Counted from the stretch's first letter, positions 16,714-25,921 are shown. The stretch is DNA of 40,011 nucleotides from Nitrospirae bacterium RBG_16_64_22 (GCA_001803795.1 MHEK01000105.1:1-40011), one strand, 5' to 3'. Translations and numbers: made by a program. Notes: generated by a model not told the origin, from the sequence alone.

Positions 16714-18618
16714 ATGGCAGAGAAGGGAACGTTCGGTAATCCAGAGGTCGTCGAGATCGAGACCGACCTTCTGATCATCGGCGGCGGCATGGCGGCCTGC
16801 GGCGCAGCGGTCGAAGCGAAGCGCTGGGCGCCCAAAGACATGAAGATCACGCTCGTGGACAAGGCGGCGCTCGACCGGAGCGGCGCCGTGGCCCAGGGGC
16901 TCTCGGCCATCAACACGTACCTTGGGGAGAACGACCCCGCGGACTATGTCAAGATGGTCGCCAACGACCTGATGGGGATCACCCGCGACGACCTCGTCTA
17001 CGACGTCGGCCGTCACGTGGACGACTCGGTCCAGCTCTTCGAGGAGTGGGGCCTTCCGGTCTGGAAGCAGCCGGGCGACGAAGGGAAGTCGCTCAAGGAC
17101 GGCGGTAAGCCGGTCCGGTCCGGCAAGTGGCAGATCATGATCAACGGCGAGTCGTACAAGGTCGTCGTGGCCGAGGCGGCGAAGAAGGCCCTCGGGATGG
17201 AGAACATCTACGAGCGTGTCTTCATCGTGAAGCTCGTCCTCGACGCCAAGAACGACAACCAGATCGCCGCGGCCGTCGGCTTCTCGACCCGCGAGCACAA
17301 GCTGTATATCTTCAAGGCCAAGGCCATGCTCAACGTCTGCGGCGGCGCGGTCAACGTCTTCCGGACCCGGTCCGTGGCCGAGGGAATGGGGCGCGCCTGG
17401 TACCCGGTGTGGAACGCCGGCTCCACGTACGCCATGGCGGCCGAAGTCGGCGCCGAGCTCACGATGATGGAAAACCGGTTCGTGCCCGCCCGGTTCAAGG
17501 ACGGCTACGGCCCGGTCGGCGCGTGGTTCCTCCTCTTCAAAGCCAAGGCGGCGAACGCCCTGGGCGAGAACTACATGGAGAAGAACGCCGATATGCTCAA
17601 GGAGTATCCGCCCTACGGCCTTTCGAAGGTCCCGGCCACCTGCCTCCGTAACCACCTCATGCTGAAGGAGATGAAGGAAGGGCGCGGTCCCATTTACATG
17701 GACACGGTGGCGGCCATGGCCAATCTCTCCAAGACGATGGACGCGAAGCAGGTCAAGCACCTGGAAGCCGAGGCGTGGGAAGACTTCCTCGACATGTGTA
17801 TCGGTCAGGCGGGGCTCTGGGCCGGCATGAACATTCAGCCGGAGAAGTCCCCGTCCGAGCTGATGCCGACGGAGCCGTACCTCCTCGGGTCCCACTCCGG
17901 CTGTGCCGGGATCTGGGTCTCCGGCCCTGAGGACATCGCCCCGAAGGAATGGCAGTGGGGCTACCGGAGCATGACGACGGTCAACGGCCTCTTCACGGCC
18001 GGCGACGGCGTCGGCGCGTCCGGCCACAAGTTCTCCTCCGGCTCGCACGCCGAGGGGCGGATCGCGGCCAAGGCGATGATCAAGTTCGCCCTGGACCACA
18101 AGGACCACAAGCCGTCGCTCGCGAAGAGCACGGCGGAACTGGCTGAGGAGATTTACCTCCCGGTCCGCAACTGGCTGGCGAACAACAGCCTCACCACGGC
18201 GCCGGATATCAACCCGAACTACATCCGGCCGAAGATGCTGCAGGCCCGCCTGCAGAAGATCATGGACGAGTACGTGGCCGGCGTCGCCACATGGTACGTG
18301 ACCAGCGAGAAGATGCTGGAGCGCGGCCTCGAACTGCTGACGATGCTCAAGGAAGATTCGAAGAAGATGGCGGCATCCGACCTCCACGAGCTTCTCCGGG
18401 CGTGGGAGAACTACCACCGGATCGTGACGGCGGAGGCCCACCTGCGGCACACCCAGTTCCGCAAGGAGACGCGGTACCCCGGCTTTACCTACAACGCCAC
18501 GTACCCGAAGCTCGACGAGGAGAACTGGAAGTGCTTCGTCAACTCCCGGATCGATCCCAAGACCGGCGAGTGGACCTGCAAGAAGGTTCCGCACATCGAC
18601 CTGGTGCCGAAGGGCTAA
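16714..18618 (+). CDS. aprA: Adenylylsulfate reductase alpha subunit
   Basis: This 634-residue FAD enzyme reduces APS to sulfite and AMP (or runs in reverse) in the cytoplasm. The FAD-binding LLIIGGGMAACGAAVEA lies near residue 13, and the loop AALDRSGAVAQGLSAIN near 50 is characteristic of AprA. The substrate/flavin region YLLGSHSGCAGIWV and the second FAD segment GLFTAGDGVGASGHKFSSGS lie at about 390-445. The length is normal for the family but slightly short compared with some Deltaproteobacterial enzymes. The gene ends at a strong intrinsic terminator, so sat-aprBA can be a complete transcription unit. Direction of catalysis is inferred from the nearby Qmo/Hdr genes. Confidence 0.97.
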   Translation: MAEKGTFGNPEVVEIETDLLIIGGGMAACGAAVEAKRWAPKDMKITLVDKAALDRSGAVAQGLSAINTYLGENDPADYVKMVANDLMGITRDDLVYDVGRHVDDSVQLFEEWGLPVWKQPGDEGKSLKDGGKPVRSGKWQIMINGESYKVVVAEAAKKALGMENIYERVFIVKLVLDAKNDNQIAAAVGFSTREHKLYIFKAKAMLNVCGGAVNVFRTRSVAEGMGRAWYPVWNAGSTYAMAAEVGAELTMMENRFVPARFKDGYGPVGAWFLLFKAKAANALGENYMEKNADMLKEYPPYGLSKVPATCLRNHLMLKEMKEGRGPIYMDTVAAMANLSKTMDAKQVKHLEAEAWEDFLDMCIGQAGLWAGMNIQPEKSPSELMPTEPYLLGSHSGCAGIWVSGPEDIAPKEWQWGYRSMTTVNGLFTAGDGVGASGHKFSSGSHAEGRIAAKAMIKFALDHKDHKPSLAKSTAELAEEIYLPVRNWLANNSLTTAPDINPNYIRPKMLQARLQKIMDEYVAGVATWYVTSEKMLERGLELLTMLKEDSKKMAASDLHELLRAWENYHRIVTAEAHLRHTQFRKETRYPGFTYNATYPKLDEENWKCFVNSRIDPKTGEWTCKKVPHIDLVPKG

Positions 18619-18650
18619 CGACGGGCCGAGACCTCTCGGCCAGGGCACGC

Positions 18651-18687
18651 GGGGCGGTCCGCCGGTTTGCGGACCGCCCCTTTTTTT
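18651..18687 (+). terminator. Strong intrinsic terminator after aprA
   Basis: A perfect 12-bp stem, ggggcggtccgc (18651-18662) and gcggaccgcccc (18669-18680), with a 6-base loop, is followed directly by seven T residues. It lies 32 bp after the aprA stop and ends the sat-aprBA transcript. Confidence 0.93.
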
Positions 18688-18711
18688 GATATTCCAAGAG
18701 CAGGCAACCTG

Positions 18712-18831
18712 ACCGCGGAGAACGCAGAGGACGCAGAGAGTTGCTGGGAGGGTGGACGGCGATCGACGTCAATTGATCGGCGAAGGGAAGGAGACGATCC
18801 GGGAATGCCTGTCCTCCGCGCCCTCTGCGGT
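18712..18831. repeat. Inverted gcagagg-type intergenic repeat
   Basis: In the 316-bp gap after aprA, accgcggagaacgcagagga (from 18712) and, inverted, gtcctccgcgccctctgcgg (18811-18830) form imperfect 20-25 bp arms around a roughly 75-bp centre. The centre contains its own small dyad near gatcgacgtcaattgatc. No protein-coding gene is visible in this gap. The downstream arm is followed by the leader of the YkgJ-type gene. Confidence 0.55.
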
Positions 18832-18934
18832 GGAAGAAGTTCGTTTTTCAAATCCTTTACCCAACGGCCTGTGGTAACCTAAAGGCGATTCAATCCGCTT
18901 CCCCCAGCCCGCGCTTTCATCGAGGAAACAAGGA

Positions 18935-19741
18935 ATGGAAATCCCGACACCGTCCAGCCAGATCGAACCGGTCAAGCTCGTTCCGGAAAGCCGGTTCAGG
19001 TTCGCCTGCCACAAGGGGCTTTCGTGCTTCACCCAGTGCTGCCGCGGGATCGATATCATCCTGACGCCGTACGACATTCTCAGGATGAAGAAGCGCCTGG
19101 GGCTCACGGCCGAGGAGTTTCTGCTGGTTCACACGGACGTCGAAATCCTGGAGAAGACGATGCTTCCGGTCGTGCGGCTCAAGATGCGCGAAGAGGAGGG
19201 GTCTCCATGTCCCTTCGTGACATCGGAGGGGTGCTCGATCTACGAGGACCGTCCCGCCACCTGCCGGTACTATCCTGTCGGCATGGTCTTCCTCAAGAAG
19301 CAGGACGTGGCCGACAAGGAGGAGTTCTACTTCATGGTCCGGGAGGACCACTGCAAGGGATTTGCGGAGTCCCGGGAGTGGACGGTCGCCGAGTGGCGGG
19401 CCGACCAGGGGCTCGATCTCTACGACGAGCGGAACCGGGGTTGGATGGAGATCATCCTTCGGAAGAAATCGCTCGGTCCGACGGCCGAGCTGTCCCCGAA
19501 GGCCCTCCAGCTCTTCTTCATGGTCAGCTCGAACGTCGAAAGCTTCCGGCGGTTCGTCTTCGAGAGCCGGTTCCTGTCGTCGTACGACGTTCCGGCCGAG
19601 AGGATCGAGAAGATGAGGAACGACGACGTGGAACTGCTGGAATTCGGCTTCGAGTGGCTGAGGGGGGTTTTGTACGGGGACAAGGGGGTGGATCTCAAGC
19701 CCGGCGCGGCTCCGCGAGAAAGCGGCCCGGCAAGTTCGTAA
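18935..19741 (+). CDS. YkgJ-type cysteine cluster protein
   Basis: This 268-residue protein belongs to the YkgJ / UPF0153 family, thought to bind zinc or an iron-sulfur cluster through conserved cysteines. The cysteine pattern is clear: CHKGLSCFTQCCRG near residues 25-38, CPFVTSEGCSIYEDRPATCRYYP near residues 90-113, and another Cys in EDHCKGF. No signal peptide or membrane segment is seen. YkgJ-like genes often occur beside sulfur-metabolism genes in sulfate reducers, which fits the position between aprBA and the Hdr genes, but the biochemical role is not established. It is followed 25 bp later by the SDR gene. Confidence 0.85.
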   Translation: MEIPTPSSQIEPVKLVPESRFRFACHKGLSCFTQCCRGIDIILTPYDILRMKKRLGLTAEEFLLVHTDVEILEKTMLPVVRLKMREEEGSPCPFVTSEGCSIYEDRPATCRYYPVGMVFLKKQDVADKEEFYFMVREDHCKGFAESREWTVAEWRADQGLDLYDERNRGWMEIILRKKSLGPTAELSPKALQLFFMVSSNVESFRRFVFESRFLSSYDVPAERIEKMRNDDVELLEFGFEWLRGVLYGDKGVDLKPGAAPRESGPASS

Positions 19742-19766
19742 ACAACCCTGGCCAAGGGGGTTCGTT

Positions 19767-20633
19767 ATGGAAGAGAAGATCCTGGTTACCGGGCCGACGG
19801 GAAACGTCGGCACGCACGTCGTTCGCCAATTGCTGGCCGCGGGAGTTCCGGTCCGCACGGTGGCCCACTCCCGGAACAGCATTGAGGCGCTGAGGAAGGC
19901 CGGCACGGAGGTCTTCGAGGCCGACTTCGGCGAGCCGGGGTCGATGCACGCTGTGTTTGACGGAATTTCGCGCGTGTTTCTGCTCACCCCCCTCGTTCCC
20001 CACATGGTTCGGATGGGAGCGACGCTCGTCGAGGAGGCCAAGAAGGCGGGCGTGAAGCATATCGTCCGGTTGTCCGGCATGGGCGCCGACGCCGCTCCTG
20101 GCATCACGCTTGGAAGATGGCACCGCGAGGTGGAAAGGGAGATCGAAGATTCGGGGATCGCCTACACCTTCCTGCGCCCGAATTCCTTCATGCAGACGTA
20201 CGCCGTCTTTTTCGGCGAGTCTATAAAGAACAGGGATGCCTTCTACCTGCCGGCCGGCGACGGGAAAGTGAGCCTCGTCGACACCCGCGACGTCGCGGGT
20301 GTCGCTGTCGAGGCGCTCACGAAGAAGGGACACGAGGGAAAGGCCTATACGCTCACAGGCCCGGAGGCGCTGTCGAATACGCGGGTGTCGGAGATTCTAT
20401 CCGAGGTCACGGGGAGGGCCATCCGGTACGTGGACGTTTCGGACGAGTCCGCCCGTCACAGGATGAAGAACGCACAAATCCCTGACTGGCTGATCGACGT
20501 CCTCATGGAACTCTATCAACTGCATCGAGAGGGCGCGACATCGGCCGTCCTGCCGACCGTCGAGCAGGTGACGGGGAAGCCCCCGATCGACTTCCGCCAG
20601 TTCGCGCTCGACCACGTCGAGGCATTCAAGTAG
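19767..20633 (+). CDS. NmrA/SDR-type NAD(P)-binding protein
   Basis: This 288-residue protein opens with the Rossmann motif VTGPTGNVGTHVVRQLL (GxxGxxG), followed by the NmrA-like features FLLTPLVPHMV and the segment FLRPNSFMQTY. The catalytic Tyr-xxx-Lys of classical SDRs is not evident, as is usual for NmrA-like atypical SDRs. Such proteins are NAD(P)H-dependent reductases or redox sensors (for example quinone reductase QorB). No substrate can be named. It converges on hdrB with a 91-bp gap and may be co-transcribed with the YkgJ-type gene upstream. Confidence 0.85.
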   Translation: MEEKILVTGPTGNVGTHVVRQLLAAGVPVRTVAHSRNSIEALRKAGTEVFEADFGEPGSMHAVFDGISRVFLLTPLVPHMVRMGATLVEEAKKAGVKHIVRLSGMGADAAPGITLGRWHREVEREIEDSGIAYTFLRPNSFMQTYAVFFGESIKNRDAFYLPAGDGKVSLVDTRDVAGVAVEALTKKGHEGKAYTLTGPEALSNTRVSEILSEVTGRAIRYVDVSDESARHRMKNAQIPDWLIDVLMELYQLHREGATSAVLPTVEQVTGKPPIDFRQFALDHVEAFK

Positions 20634-20724
20634 GCAAGCAGTCCCGGCGGCAGTCCTTTCCGAATCCCCATCCGGCCTGGTGCTCATGGCGCCGGAGCGG
20701 GTGTCCGACCCCAGCGGACTGTTC

Positions 20725-21648
20725 CTAGCGGATGATCGAGGAGAGGGCCTTCGCGGCGCCGGTCTCCATGTCGCCGAGCTTCATCTCGCCGGCGCTCGCG
20801 CCGAAGGCGAGGCCGATGAGTTGTGTCGCGTACACGATGGGGATGTGCCCCTTCTTGCCCGCTCCGGATTCCCGCTTTTCGGCCGCCTTGAGGACGTTCT
20901 CCTGCATGATGTCGAGACCGCCGGCACACTTGGGGCAGATGAGGGCGACGACGTCGGCCCCGGCCGCCTTCGCTTTCGAGAGCGTATCGTAGATCAGCCG
21001 GAAGGATGTGTCTTCGTCCTGGATCAGGGACCGGCCGCCGCAGCACGACGTCTCGTTTCCGTACGAGACGGTTGTGGCGCCGCAGGCCTCCAGGAGCGCG
21101 TGCATGAACCGCGGGCGCTCGGCGTCGTCCATCCTGGGATTCCGGGCCGTCCCCGTGTAGACCGACGGGCGCGAGTAGAGACAGCCGTAGTAGGGGGCAA
21201 CCTTGAGGCCCGTGAGCGGCTTCTTGACCTTGGCCTTCACTCCCGCGACGCCGACCTCGTTGAAGAGGAATTCGATGATGTGGCGCGGCTCGACGTCCCC
21301 CTCGTAGCCTGAACCGCCCCCTGTCCGGAGAAGATCGTTCACCTTCTCTTTCTCGTCCGCTCTCTTGTTCAGGACGGCGTTGGCCCGGGCGAGCTCGTGG
21401 TAGCAGACGGAGCAGGACATCACGAGGTCCTTGGCGCCGAACTGCTCCTTGGCCAGCATCAGGTTCCGGGCGGGGAGCATCAGGCCGGCCTCCCCCTGGC
21501 TCTTGAGTTCTCCGATCCCGCAACAGTTGTAGTCGCCGATTTCCTCCAGAGCGAATCCCAGAGATCCCGCGACGTACTTGGATGTGTCGTCGTACGCCCG
21601 GTCGATCGTCTTGAGGGCGCATCCCGGATAATAAGCAACCTTCTTCAT
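20725..21648 (-). CDS. hdrB: Heterodisulfide reductase subunit B-like protein
   Basis: This 307-residue protein carries two CCG domains, the cysteine-rich modules that bind the unusual [4Fe-4S] clusters of HdrB. The first reads YYPGCALK and later NCCGIGE; the second reads YYGCLYSRP and later TSCCGGRS, followed by CPKC. In methanogens HdrB reduces the CoM-S-S-CoB disulfide; in sulfate reducers with HdrBC-type Qmo it is thought to exchange electrons between AprBA/Qmo and other thiol or quinone partners. The ATG at 21648 overlaps the stop of hdrC (ATGA), so the long track ORF of 756 residues is only a read-through of this frame. It is the last gene of the qmoA-qmoB-hdrC-hdrB operon. Confidence 0.93.
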   Translation of the reverse strand: MKKVAYYPGCALKTIDRAYDDTSKYVAGSLGFALEEIGDYNCCGIGELKSQGEAGLMLPARNLMLAKEQFGAKDLVMSCSVCYHELARANAVLNKRADEKEKVNDLLRTGGGSGYEGDVEPRHIIEFLFNEVGVAGVKAKVKKPLTGLKVAPYYGCLYSRPSVYTGTARNPRMDDAERPRFMHALLEACGATTVSYGNETSCCGGRSLIQDEDTSFRLIYDTLSKAKAAGADVVALICPKCAGGLDIMQENVLKAAEKRESGAGKKGHIPIVYATQLIGLAFGASAGEMKLGDMETGAAKALSSIIR

Positions 21649-22271
21649 GCCGCCGCCACCTCCTTCGCGCGCCTCTCCTTGATCTGGGTCAGGGCGCCCT
21701 TGAGCCCGGAGCGCCAGGCCCGGGGGCTGCCGAGCTGCATCAGCTTGAACATCCGGCCGGTGATGAACTGCTTGAATCCCTGTTTGGCTTCGGCCGGCGC
21801 GAGGAGTTCCAGGAACCGCCCGGTCTTGAGGAGGGACATGACGTGAAGTCGGGCGAGGTTGAGCCGGCCCGTTCCGATGATCTGATCGACGTACTCCTGG
21901 GTGATGGCCGCCTCGTGCTTGTGGACCGCCTCGGGGAAGTACTTGGGAACGACGTGGGAGAGCGCCTCCACGACCTCGGCGGGGTTCACGTCCCGCGGGC
22001 ACCGCTGGGAGCAGGTGTAGCACCCCAGGCACTTGTCGATGAGGTGGGCGCGGCGGCGGAGCTCGCCCAGGTTCCCCGTCTGCGTCAGATAGATGAAGAC
22101 CCGCGGGGAAAAGTCGGGAAAGAGCGGCGTGAGCGGGCATGAGCCCGAACAGACCCCGCACTGCATGCACAGGTAGACCCGGTCGGCAGTCTTCACACGG
22201 CTGAAGACGTCCCGGGCGAACCCGGGATCGTAGGCCACCGTGCCCGGACTGGACTCTGCGGCGCTTGCCAT
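21645..22271 (-). CDS. hdrC: Heterodisulfide reductase subunit C-like protein
   Basis: This 208-residue iron-sulfur protein contains two [4Fe-4S] motifs, CMQCGVCSGSCP near residue 35 and CLGCYTCSQRCP near residue 82, the normal HdrC pattern. It would pass electrons between QmoB/HdrA-type flavoproteins and HdrB. It lacks the HdrE-like membrane helices that would make it a QmoC fusion. I start it at the ATG at 22271, which has AGAGGAGG just upstream, not at the ATG 12 codons earlier in the track. It overlaps hdrB by 4 bases and lies 99 bp after qmoB. Confidence 0.92.
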   Translation of the reverse strand: MASAAESSPGTVAYDPGFARDVFSRVKTADRVYLCMQCGVCSGSCPLTPLFPDFSPRVFIYLTQTGNLGELRRRAHLIDKCLGCYTCSQRCPRDVNPAEVVEALSHVVPKYFPEAVHKHEAAITQEYVDQIIGTGRLNLARLHVMSLLKTGRFLELLAPAEAKQGFKQFITGRMFKLMQLGSPRAWRSGLKGALTQIKERRAKEVAAA

Positions 22272-22370
22272 TCGCGTTCCTCCTCTGATCTTGTCGAGAG
22301 CACGCATTCCCCCCTCCGCCGCGAGCAGGGGAGAGGGATCGTTTAGCGAACCGGTCGCGCGACTGCCGCG

Positions 22371-24521
22371 CTAGAAGCCCTTCATCGGGTTGGGGCCGAA
22401 CGCCTGAAGCGATTCGGCGAACGCGCTCAGGATTTCCGGGGCGCGCCGGAAGTCCATGATCGAGATCGCCTCCTGCCGGACCCGCTCCGACTCGAGGGCC
22501 ATCCGGGAGAGCGTCTCGGCGATCTTGGACAGGCGGACGCTCGCGATCTCGCTTCCCTTGATGAAGTGACACTGGTAGTCGTCGCCGTGCCGGCACCCCA
22601 TGAGCATGATGCCGTCGAACCCCTTGGACATGGCGTCGGAGATCCAGACGAGGTTGACCGAGCCGAGGCACCGGACCGGAATGATCCGCACGTGCGGGTT
22701 CATCTGGATCCTGTTGATGCCGGCCATGTCGAGGGCCGGGTAAGCGTCGTTCTCGCACGCAAACACGAGGATCCGGGGTTTTTCCTCCTCCTCGCTGGGG
22801 ACGTCGATCGACTTGAGCATCGATCCGATCATGTCCACTGAGTAGTTCTTGAACGAGATGATCCGCTGGGGGCAGGCGCCCATGCAGGTGCCGCACCGCC
22901 GGCAGCGGGTGGCGACGAGGATCGGGTTGGCCTTTTCGTCCTCGTTGATGGCGCCGAAGGGGCATTCCTCGGTGCACCGCTTGCACTGCGTGCATCCTTG
23001 CATGGCGAACTCGGGGTACGTGAGGTCGCCCGCGCGCGGGTGGACCGCCGCTCCCCGCGTGGTCATCTCGATCGCCTGGATCGCCTTGAGAGCGGCGCCG
23101 GCCGCGTCTTCACGGGCGGCGGCGATCCCCATCGGGCGCCGGACGGTCCCGGCCGTGTAAATTCCGGTCCTCCGCGTCTCGTACGGGAAGCAGATGAAGT
23201 GTGAGTCGGGGAAGCCGTACTTGTGGGTCGGAAGCTCCGGGCCCTGGCGGTATTCGAGATGGAGGACTCCGCCGTTGTCGCCGCCGGCGTTGGGGACGAG
23301 CCCCGTGGCCAGGACGACGAGGTCCAGGTCGCCGATGACGGCGGGAGAACTGCCCAGAAGGGCCTCCGTCACTTCCAGGGAGAGCCGCTTGCCGGGTTCT
23401 TCCTTGACGCCGGAGACCTTGCCCTTGATGAACATGCCCCCGTCCTGCTGGACGCGGCGGTAGAATTCCTCGAGCTGACCGGGGGTCCGGATTTCGTCGT
23501 AGACGAGATAGATCGACGCGTCCTTGTTCTGCTCGCGGAGGTAGACAGCCTGCTTCATCGCCGCTCCGCAGCAATACGCGGAGCAGTACGGAAGATGCTT
23601 CTCGTCCCGCGACCCGGCGCAGAGGACGAACGCCGCGCGCTGGACTTCCTTCCCGTCGGACGGACGGACGATCTTCCCCTTCTGGGCCATCGCCTCGCAG
23701 GCTTCCATCGTGATGACGTCGGGAGAAAGGCCGTAACCCAGGTCCCCGAGCTTGGCCGGATCGTACGGCTTCGCTCCCGTGGCCATCACGATCGCGCCGA
23801 TCCGCTCCTCGATCGTCTCGGACCCCTTCCGGATGGTGACGTCGAAGAGGCACGGGCCGCCCTTGGTGTTCGCCACTTCGGCCCCGGTGTGGACCTTGAT
23901 CCGCGGATGCTCCATGACCCGCCGGATGGCCTCGCGCACGCCGGTGTCCTCCGGGTCGCGGTAAGGCGCGCGCGCGGGCGTCTGCTTGTGGAGCTTTGCG
24001 GCGGTCCCGCCGAGGGCCGGGGATTTCTCGACCAGGACGACGTCGGTGCCGGCTTCCGCCGCTTCCAGAGCGGACGTCATTCCCGTGATCCCGCCCCCGA
24101 TGACGAGGACGCTCCTCGCGAAGTCCTCCGCAAGGTAAGGAGTGGGCGAGTCCGTCTTTTGCATCCGGACGAGACTCATCCGAAGGTAGTCGTGGGCGAG
24201 CGCCTGAGTGTCCTCTGTATTCGGCGTCTGGCACCAGGCGACGTGCTCCCGGAGGTTGGCCCGTTCGATGAGGGCCGCCCCGAAGGAGAAGACGTCGGTG
24301 TTGACGCGGGGGGAGCAGGCGCCGATCACGACGGCGTTGATCCCCTCGCCGGCGATGTCCTTCTTGATGAGGTCGACGCCCTCCGGACCGCAGAGGAAGG
24401 CGTGCGTTCTGACAGCCTGGGCCTTTCCCTCCTTGGCGGCGAGGGCTTCGAGCTTGGCGATGTCAACCGCCTCGCCGATCCCGCACCCCGAGCAAAGGTA
24501 GACCCCCGTCTTCTTATCCAT
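22371..24521 (-). CDS. qmoB: Quinone-modifying oxidoreductase subunit B (HdrA plus MvhD-like)
   Basis: This 716-residue protein has an HdrA-like core and a C-terminal MvhD-like part, the layout of QmoB. The HdrA portion shows the FAD motif VLVIGGGITGMTSALEAA near residue 138 and YCSAYCCGAAMKQAV near 312. Ferredoxin motifs CTQCKRCTEECPFG and CRRCGTCMGACP follow near residues 505-535. The last segment, GCRHGDDYQCHFIKGSE, is the MvhD/FrhD-type cluster-binding domain. An N-terminal CSGCG precedes the HdrA part. QmoB forms a cytoplasmic complex with QmoA and here with HdrCB. AGGAGG precedes the ATG at 24521; the track used a TTG one codon earlier. It starts 4 bp after the qmoA stop. Confidence 0.95.
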   Translation of the reverse strand: MDKKTGVYLCSGCGIGEAVDIAKLEALAAKEGKAQAVRTHAFLCGPEGVDLIKKDIAGEGINAVVIGACSPRVNTDVFSFGAALIERANLREHVAWCQTPNTEDTQALAHDYLRMSLVRMQKTDSPTPYLAEDFARSVLVIGGGITGMTSALEAAEAGTDVVLVEKSPALGGTAAKLHKQTPARAPYRDPEDTGVREAIRRVMEHPRIKVHTGAEVANTKGGPCLFDVTIRKGSETIEERIGAIVMATGAKPYDPAKLGDLGYGLSPDVITMEACEAMAQKGKIVRPSDGKEVQRAAFVLCAGSRDEKHLPYCSAYCCGAAMKQAVYLREQNKDASIYLVYDEIRTPGQLEEFYRRVQQDGGMFIKGKVSGVKEEPGKRLSLEVTEALLGSSPAVIGDLDLVVLATGLVPNAGGDNGGVLHLEYRQGPELPTHKYGFPDSHFICFPYETRRTGIYTAGTVRRPMGIAAAREDAAGAALKAIQAIEMTTRGAAVHPRAGDLTYPEFAMQGCTQCKRCTEECPFGAINEDEKANPILVATRCRRCGTCMGACPQRIISFKNYSVDMIGSMLKSIDVPSEEEEKPRILVFACENDAYPALDMAGINRIQMNPHVRIIPVRCLGSVNLVWISDAMSKGFDGIMLMGCRHGDDYQCHFIKGSEIASVRLSKIAETLSRMALESERVRQEAISIMDFRRAPEILSAFAESLQAFGPNPMKGF

Positions 24522-24525
24522 CAAA

Positions 24526-25794
24526 CTACCTCCTGGAAATGGACTGGATCGCTTTGAGGGCCGCGGCGGTGCTCTGCTGCACGGCGGCGGCGACGTCGAG
24601 CGGCCCCCTCGCGCAACCCGCGGCGTGAATGCCGGGCCGGCCGGAATCGGCGGCCACGAAGCCGTACTGGTCCGTCACCACCTCGACGGGCACTTTCTCG
24701 CGGGCGGTGGTCGGGTTCATCCCCGTGGCCAGGACGACCAGGTCGTGGCGGTTCAGGTACCTCTCCCTTGCCGTGGTGTTCTCCCCCTGGAGGATCAGGT
24801 CCCCGGTGGCCTCGTCCTGCTGGATCGCCGCGACCTTGGACTTGATGAACGTCACGTTCGGGTCGTTCTTCACCTTTACGTAGAAGTCTTCGAGCGTGTC
24901 GAGGGCCCGGATGTCGATGTAGTACAGGGTGACCTTCGAATCGGGGTACTGCTCGCGGACGAACTGCGCCTCCTTGAGGGCGGCCATGCAGCAGATCCTC
25001 GAGCAGAACGGGAGGTGGAACTCGTCGCGGGAGCCCGCGCAGTGGATAATGGCGACGTTCTTCGCCTCCTTGCCGTCCGACGGCCGGACGATCCGGCCCT
25101 TCGTGGGTCCCCCGACGGCGGCGAGCCGCTCGATCATCATGTTCGTGATCACGTTGGGGAAAGTACCGAAGCCGTACGCGTGGAGGTTCCCGGCCTCGTA
25201 AGGGTCCCACCCGGTCGCCCAGACGATCGATCCCACGGTGAGCGTCACGTTTCTCGCCTGCATGTCGAAGTCGACGGCGCCGTACGCGCACGCATCGACG
25301 ATCCTCTTCTGGTCCGGCGTTCCCAGGACGGAAGGATCGACGACGTACCGGAGCGGGAAGGCCATATCGTGGGGAAGGTAGGCGGCTTTCATCCGGTCCA
25401 TGCCGAAATTGAAGGGGTTGGCTACCTCCGCCTCGCACGCCTCCGCGCACTTGCCGCAGGCCGTGCATCGCTCGTTCACGTACCGGGGGGAGGTCTTGAG
25501 CGTGACCTGAAAGTTCCCTTCCTCCCCCGCGATCCCGGAGACCTCGGTCATCGTGAAGACCTTGACCCGGGGATTGGCCTTGATCCGGCGGAAGTTGATC
25601 TCGAGCCCGCAGGAGGGAGGGCAGAGCTTCGGGAAGTACTTGTTGAGTTGGGCCACGCGTCCGCCGAGGTAGGGGTTCCGCTCGACGAGGAGGACGTCCG
25701 CGCCCGCTTCGGCCGCTTCGATGGCCGTCGTGAGACCGCTGATCCCGCCGCCGACCACAAGGATGGTCCGGTTTGCCGCTATCGCTTCAGACAC
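24526..25794 (-). CDS. qmoA: Quinone-modifying oxidoreductase subunit A (HdrA-like)
   Basis: This 422-residue HdrA-like flavoprotein has FAD motif ILVVGGGISGLTTAIEAAEA near residue 10, an early CPPSCG cysteine pair, and CTACGKCAEACEAEV near residue 90, where the family's usual CP is replaced by CE. A second flavin/cluster region (FCSRICCMAALKEA) lies near residue 268 and the C-terminal IHAAGCARGPLDVAAAV near 390. QmoA interacts with AprBA and QmoB in sulfate reducers. It starts at GTG (25794) after GGAGGTGGC. It is the first gene of an operon with qmoB, hdrC and hdrB, on the strand opposite to sat-aprBA, unlike the usual same-strand aprBA-qmo order. The 127-bp gap upstream probably contains the promoter, but I cannot pick a clear one. 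Confidence 0.95.
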   Translation of the reverse strand: MSEAIAANRTILVVGGGISGLTTAIEAAEAGADVLLVERNPYLGGRVAQLNKYFPKLCPPSCGLEINFRRIKANPRVKVFTMTEVSGIAGEEGNFQVTLKTSPRYVNERCTACGKCAEACEAEVANPFNFGMDRMKAAYLPHDMAFPLRYVVDPSVLGTPDQKRIVDACAYGAVDFDMQARNVTLTVGSIVWATGWDPYEAGNLHAYGFGTFPNVITNMMIERLAAVGGPTKGRIVRPSDGKEAKNVAIIHCAGSRDEFHLPFCSRICCMAALKEAQFVREQYPDSKVTLYYIDIRALDTLEDFYVKVKNDPNVTFIKSKVAAIQQDEATGDLILQGENTTARERYLNRHDLVVLATGMNPTTAREKVPVEVVTDQYGFVAADSGRPGIHAAGCARGPLDVAAAVQQSTAAALKAIQSISRR

Positions 25795-25921
25795 ACGCCA
25801 CCTCCGCTCACTTGAGTCCGGGAGGACTCAGGCCCAGATTCCCTTGTCCCTCAAGGCAAGGGAAGATCCTATTCCACCGCGTCCCTGTTCGTGGATTTTG
25901 AATGCAGGGTCTTCCAGCCGG

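Noticed and set aside
16135-18648. 837-residue minus-strand ORF opposite aprBA
   Set aside because: Shadow ORF of AprB and AprA; composition dominated by Arg, Leu, Val and His with no domain.
20725-22995. 756-residue ORF joining hdrB to upstream sequence
   Set aside because: Only the last 307 codons are HdrB; the upstream part is an out-of-frame reading of hdrC and qmoB. The ATG at 21648 overlaps the hdrC stop.
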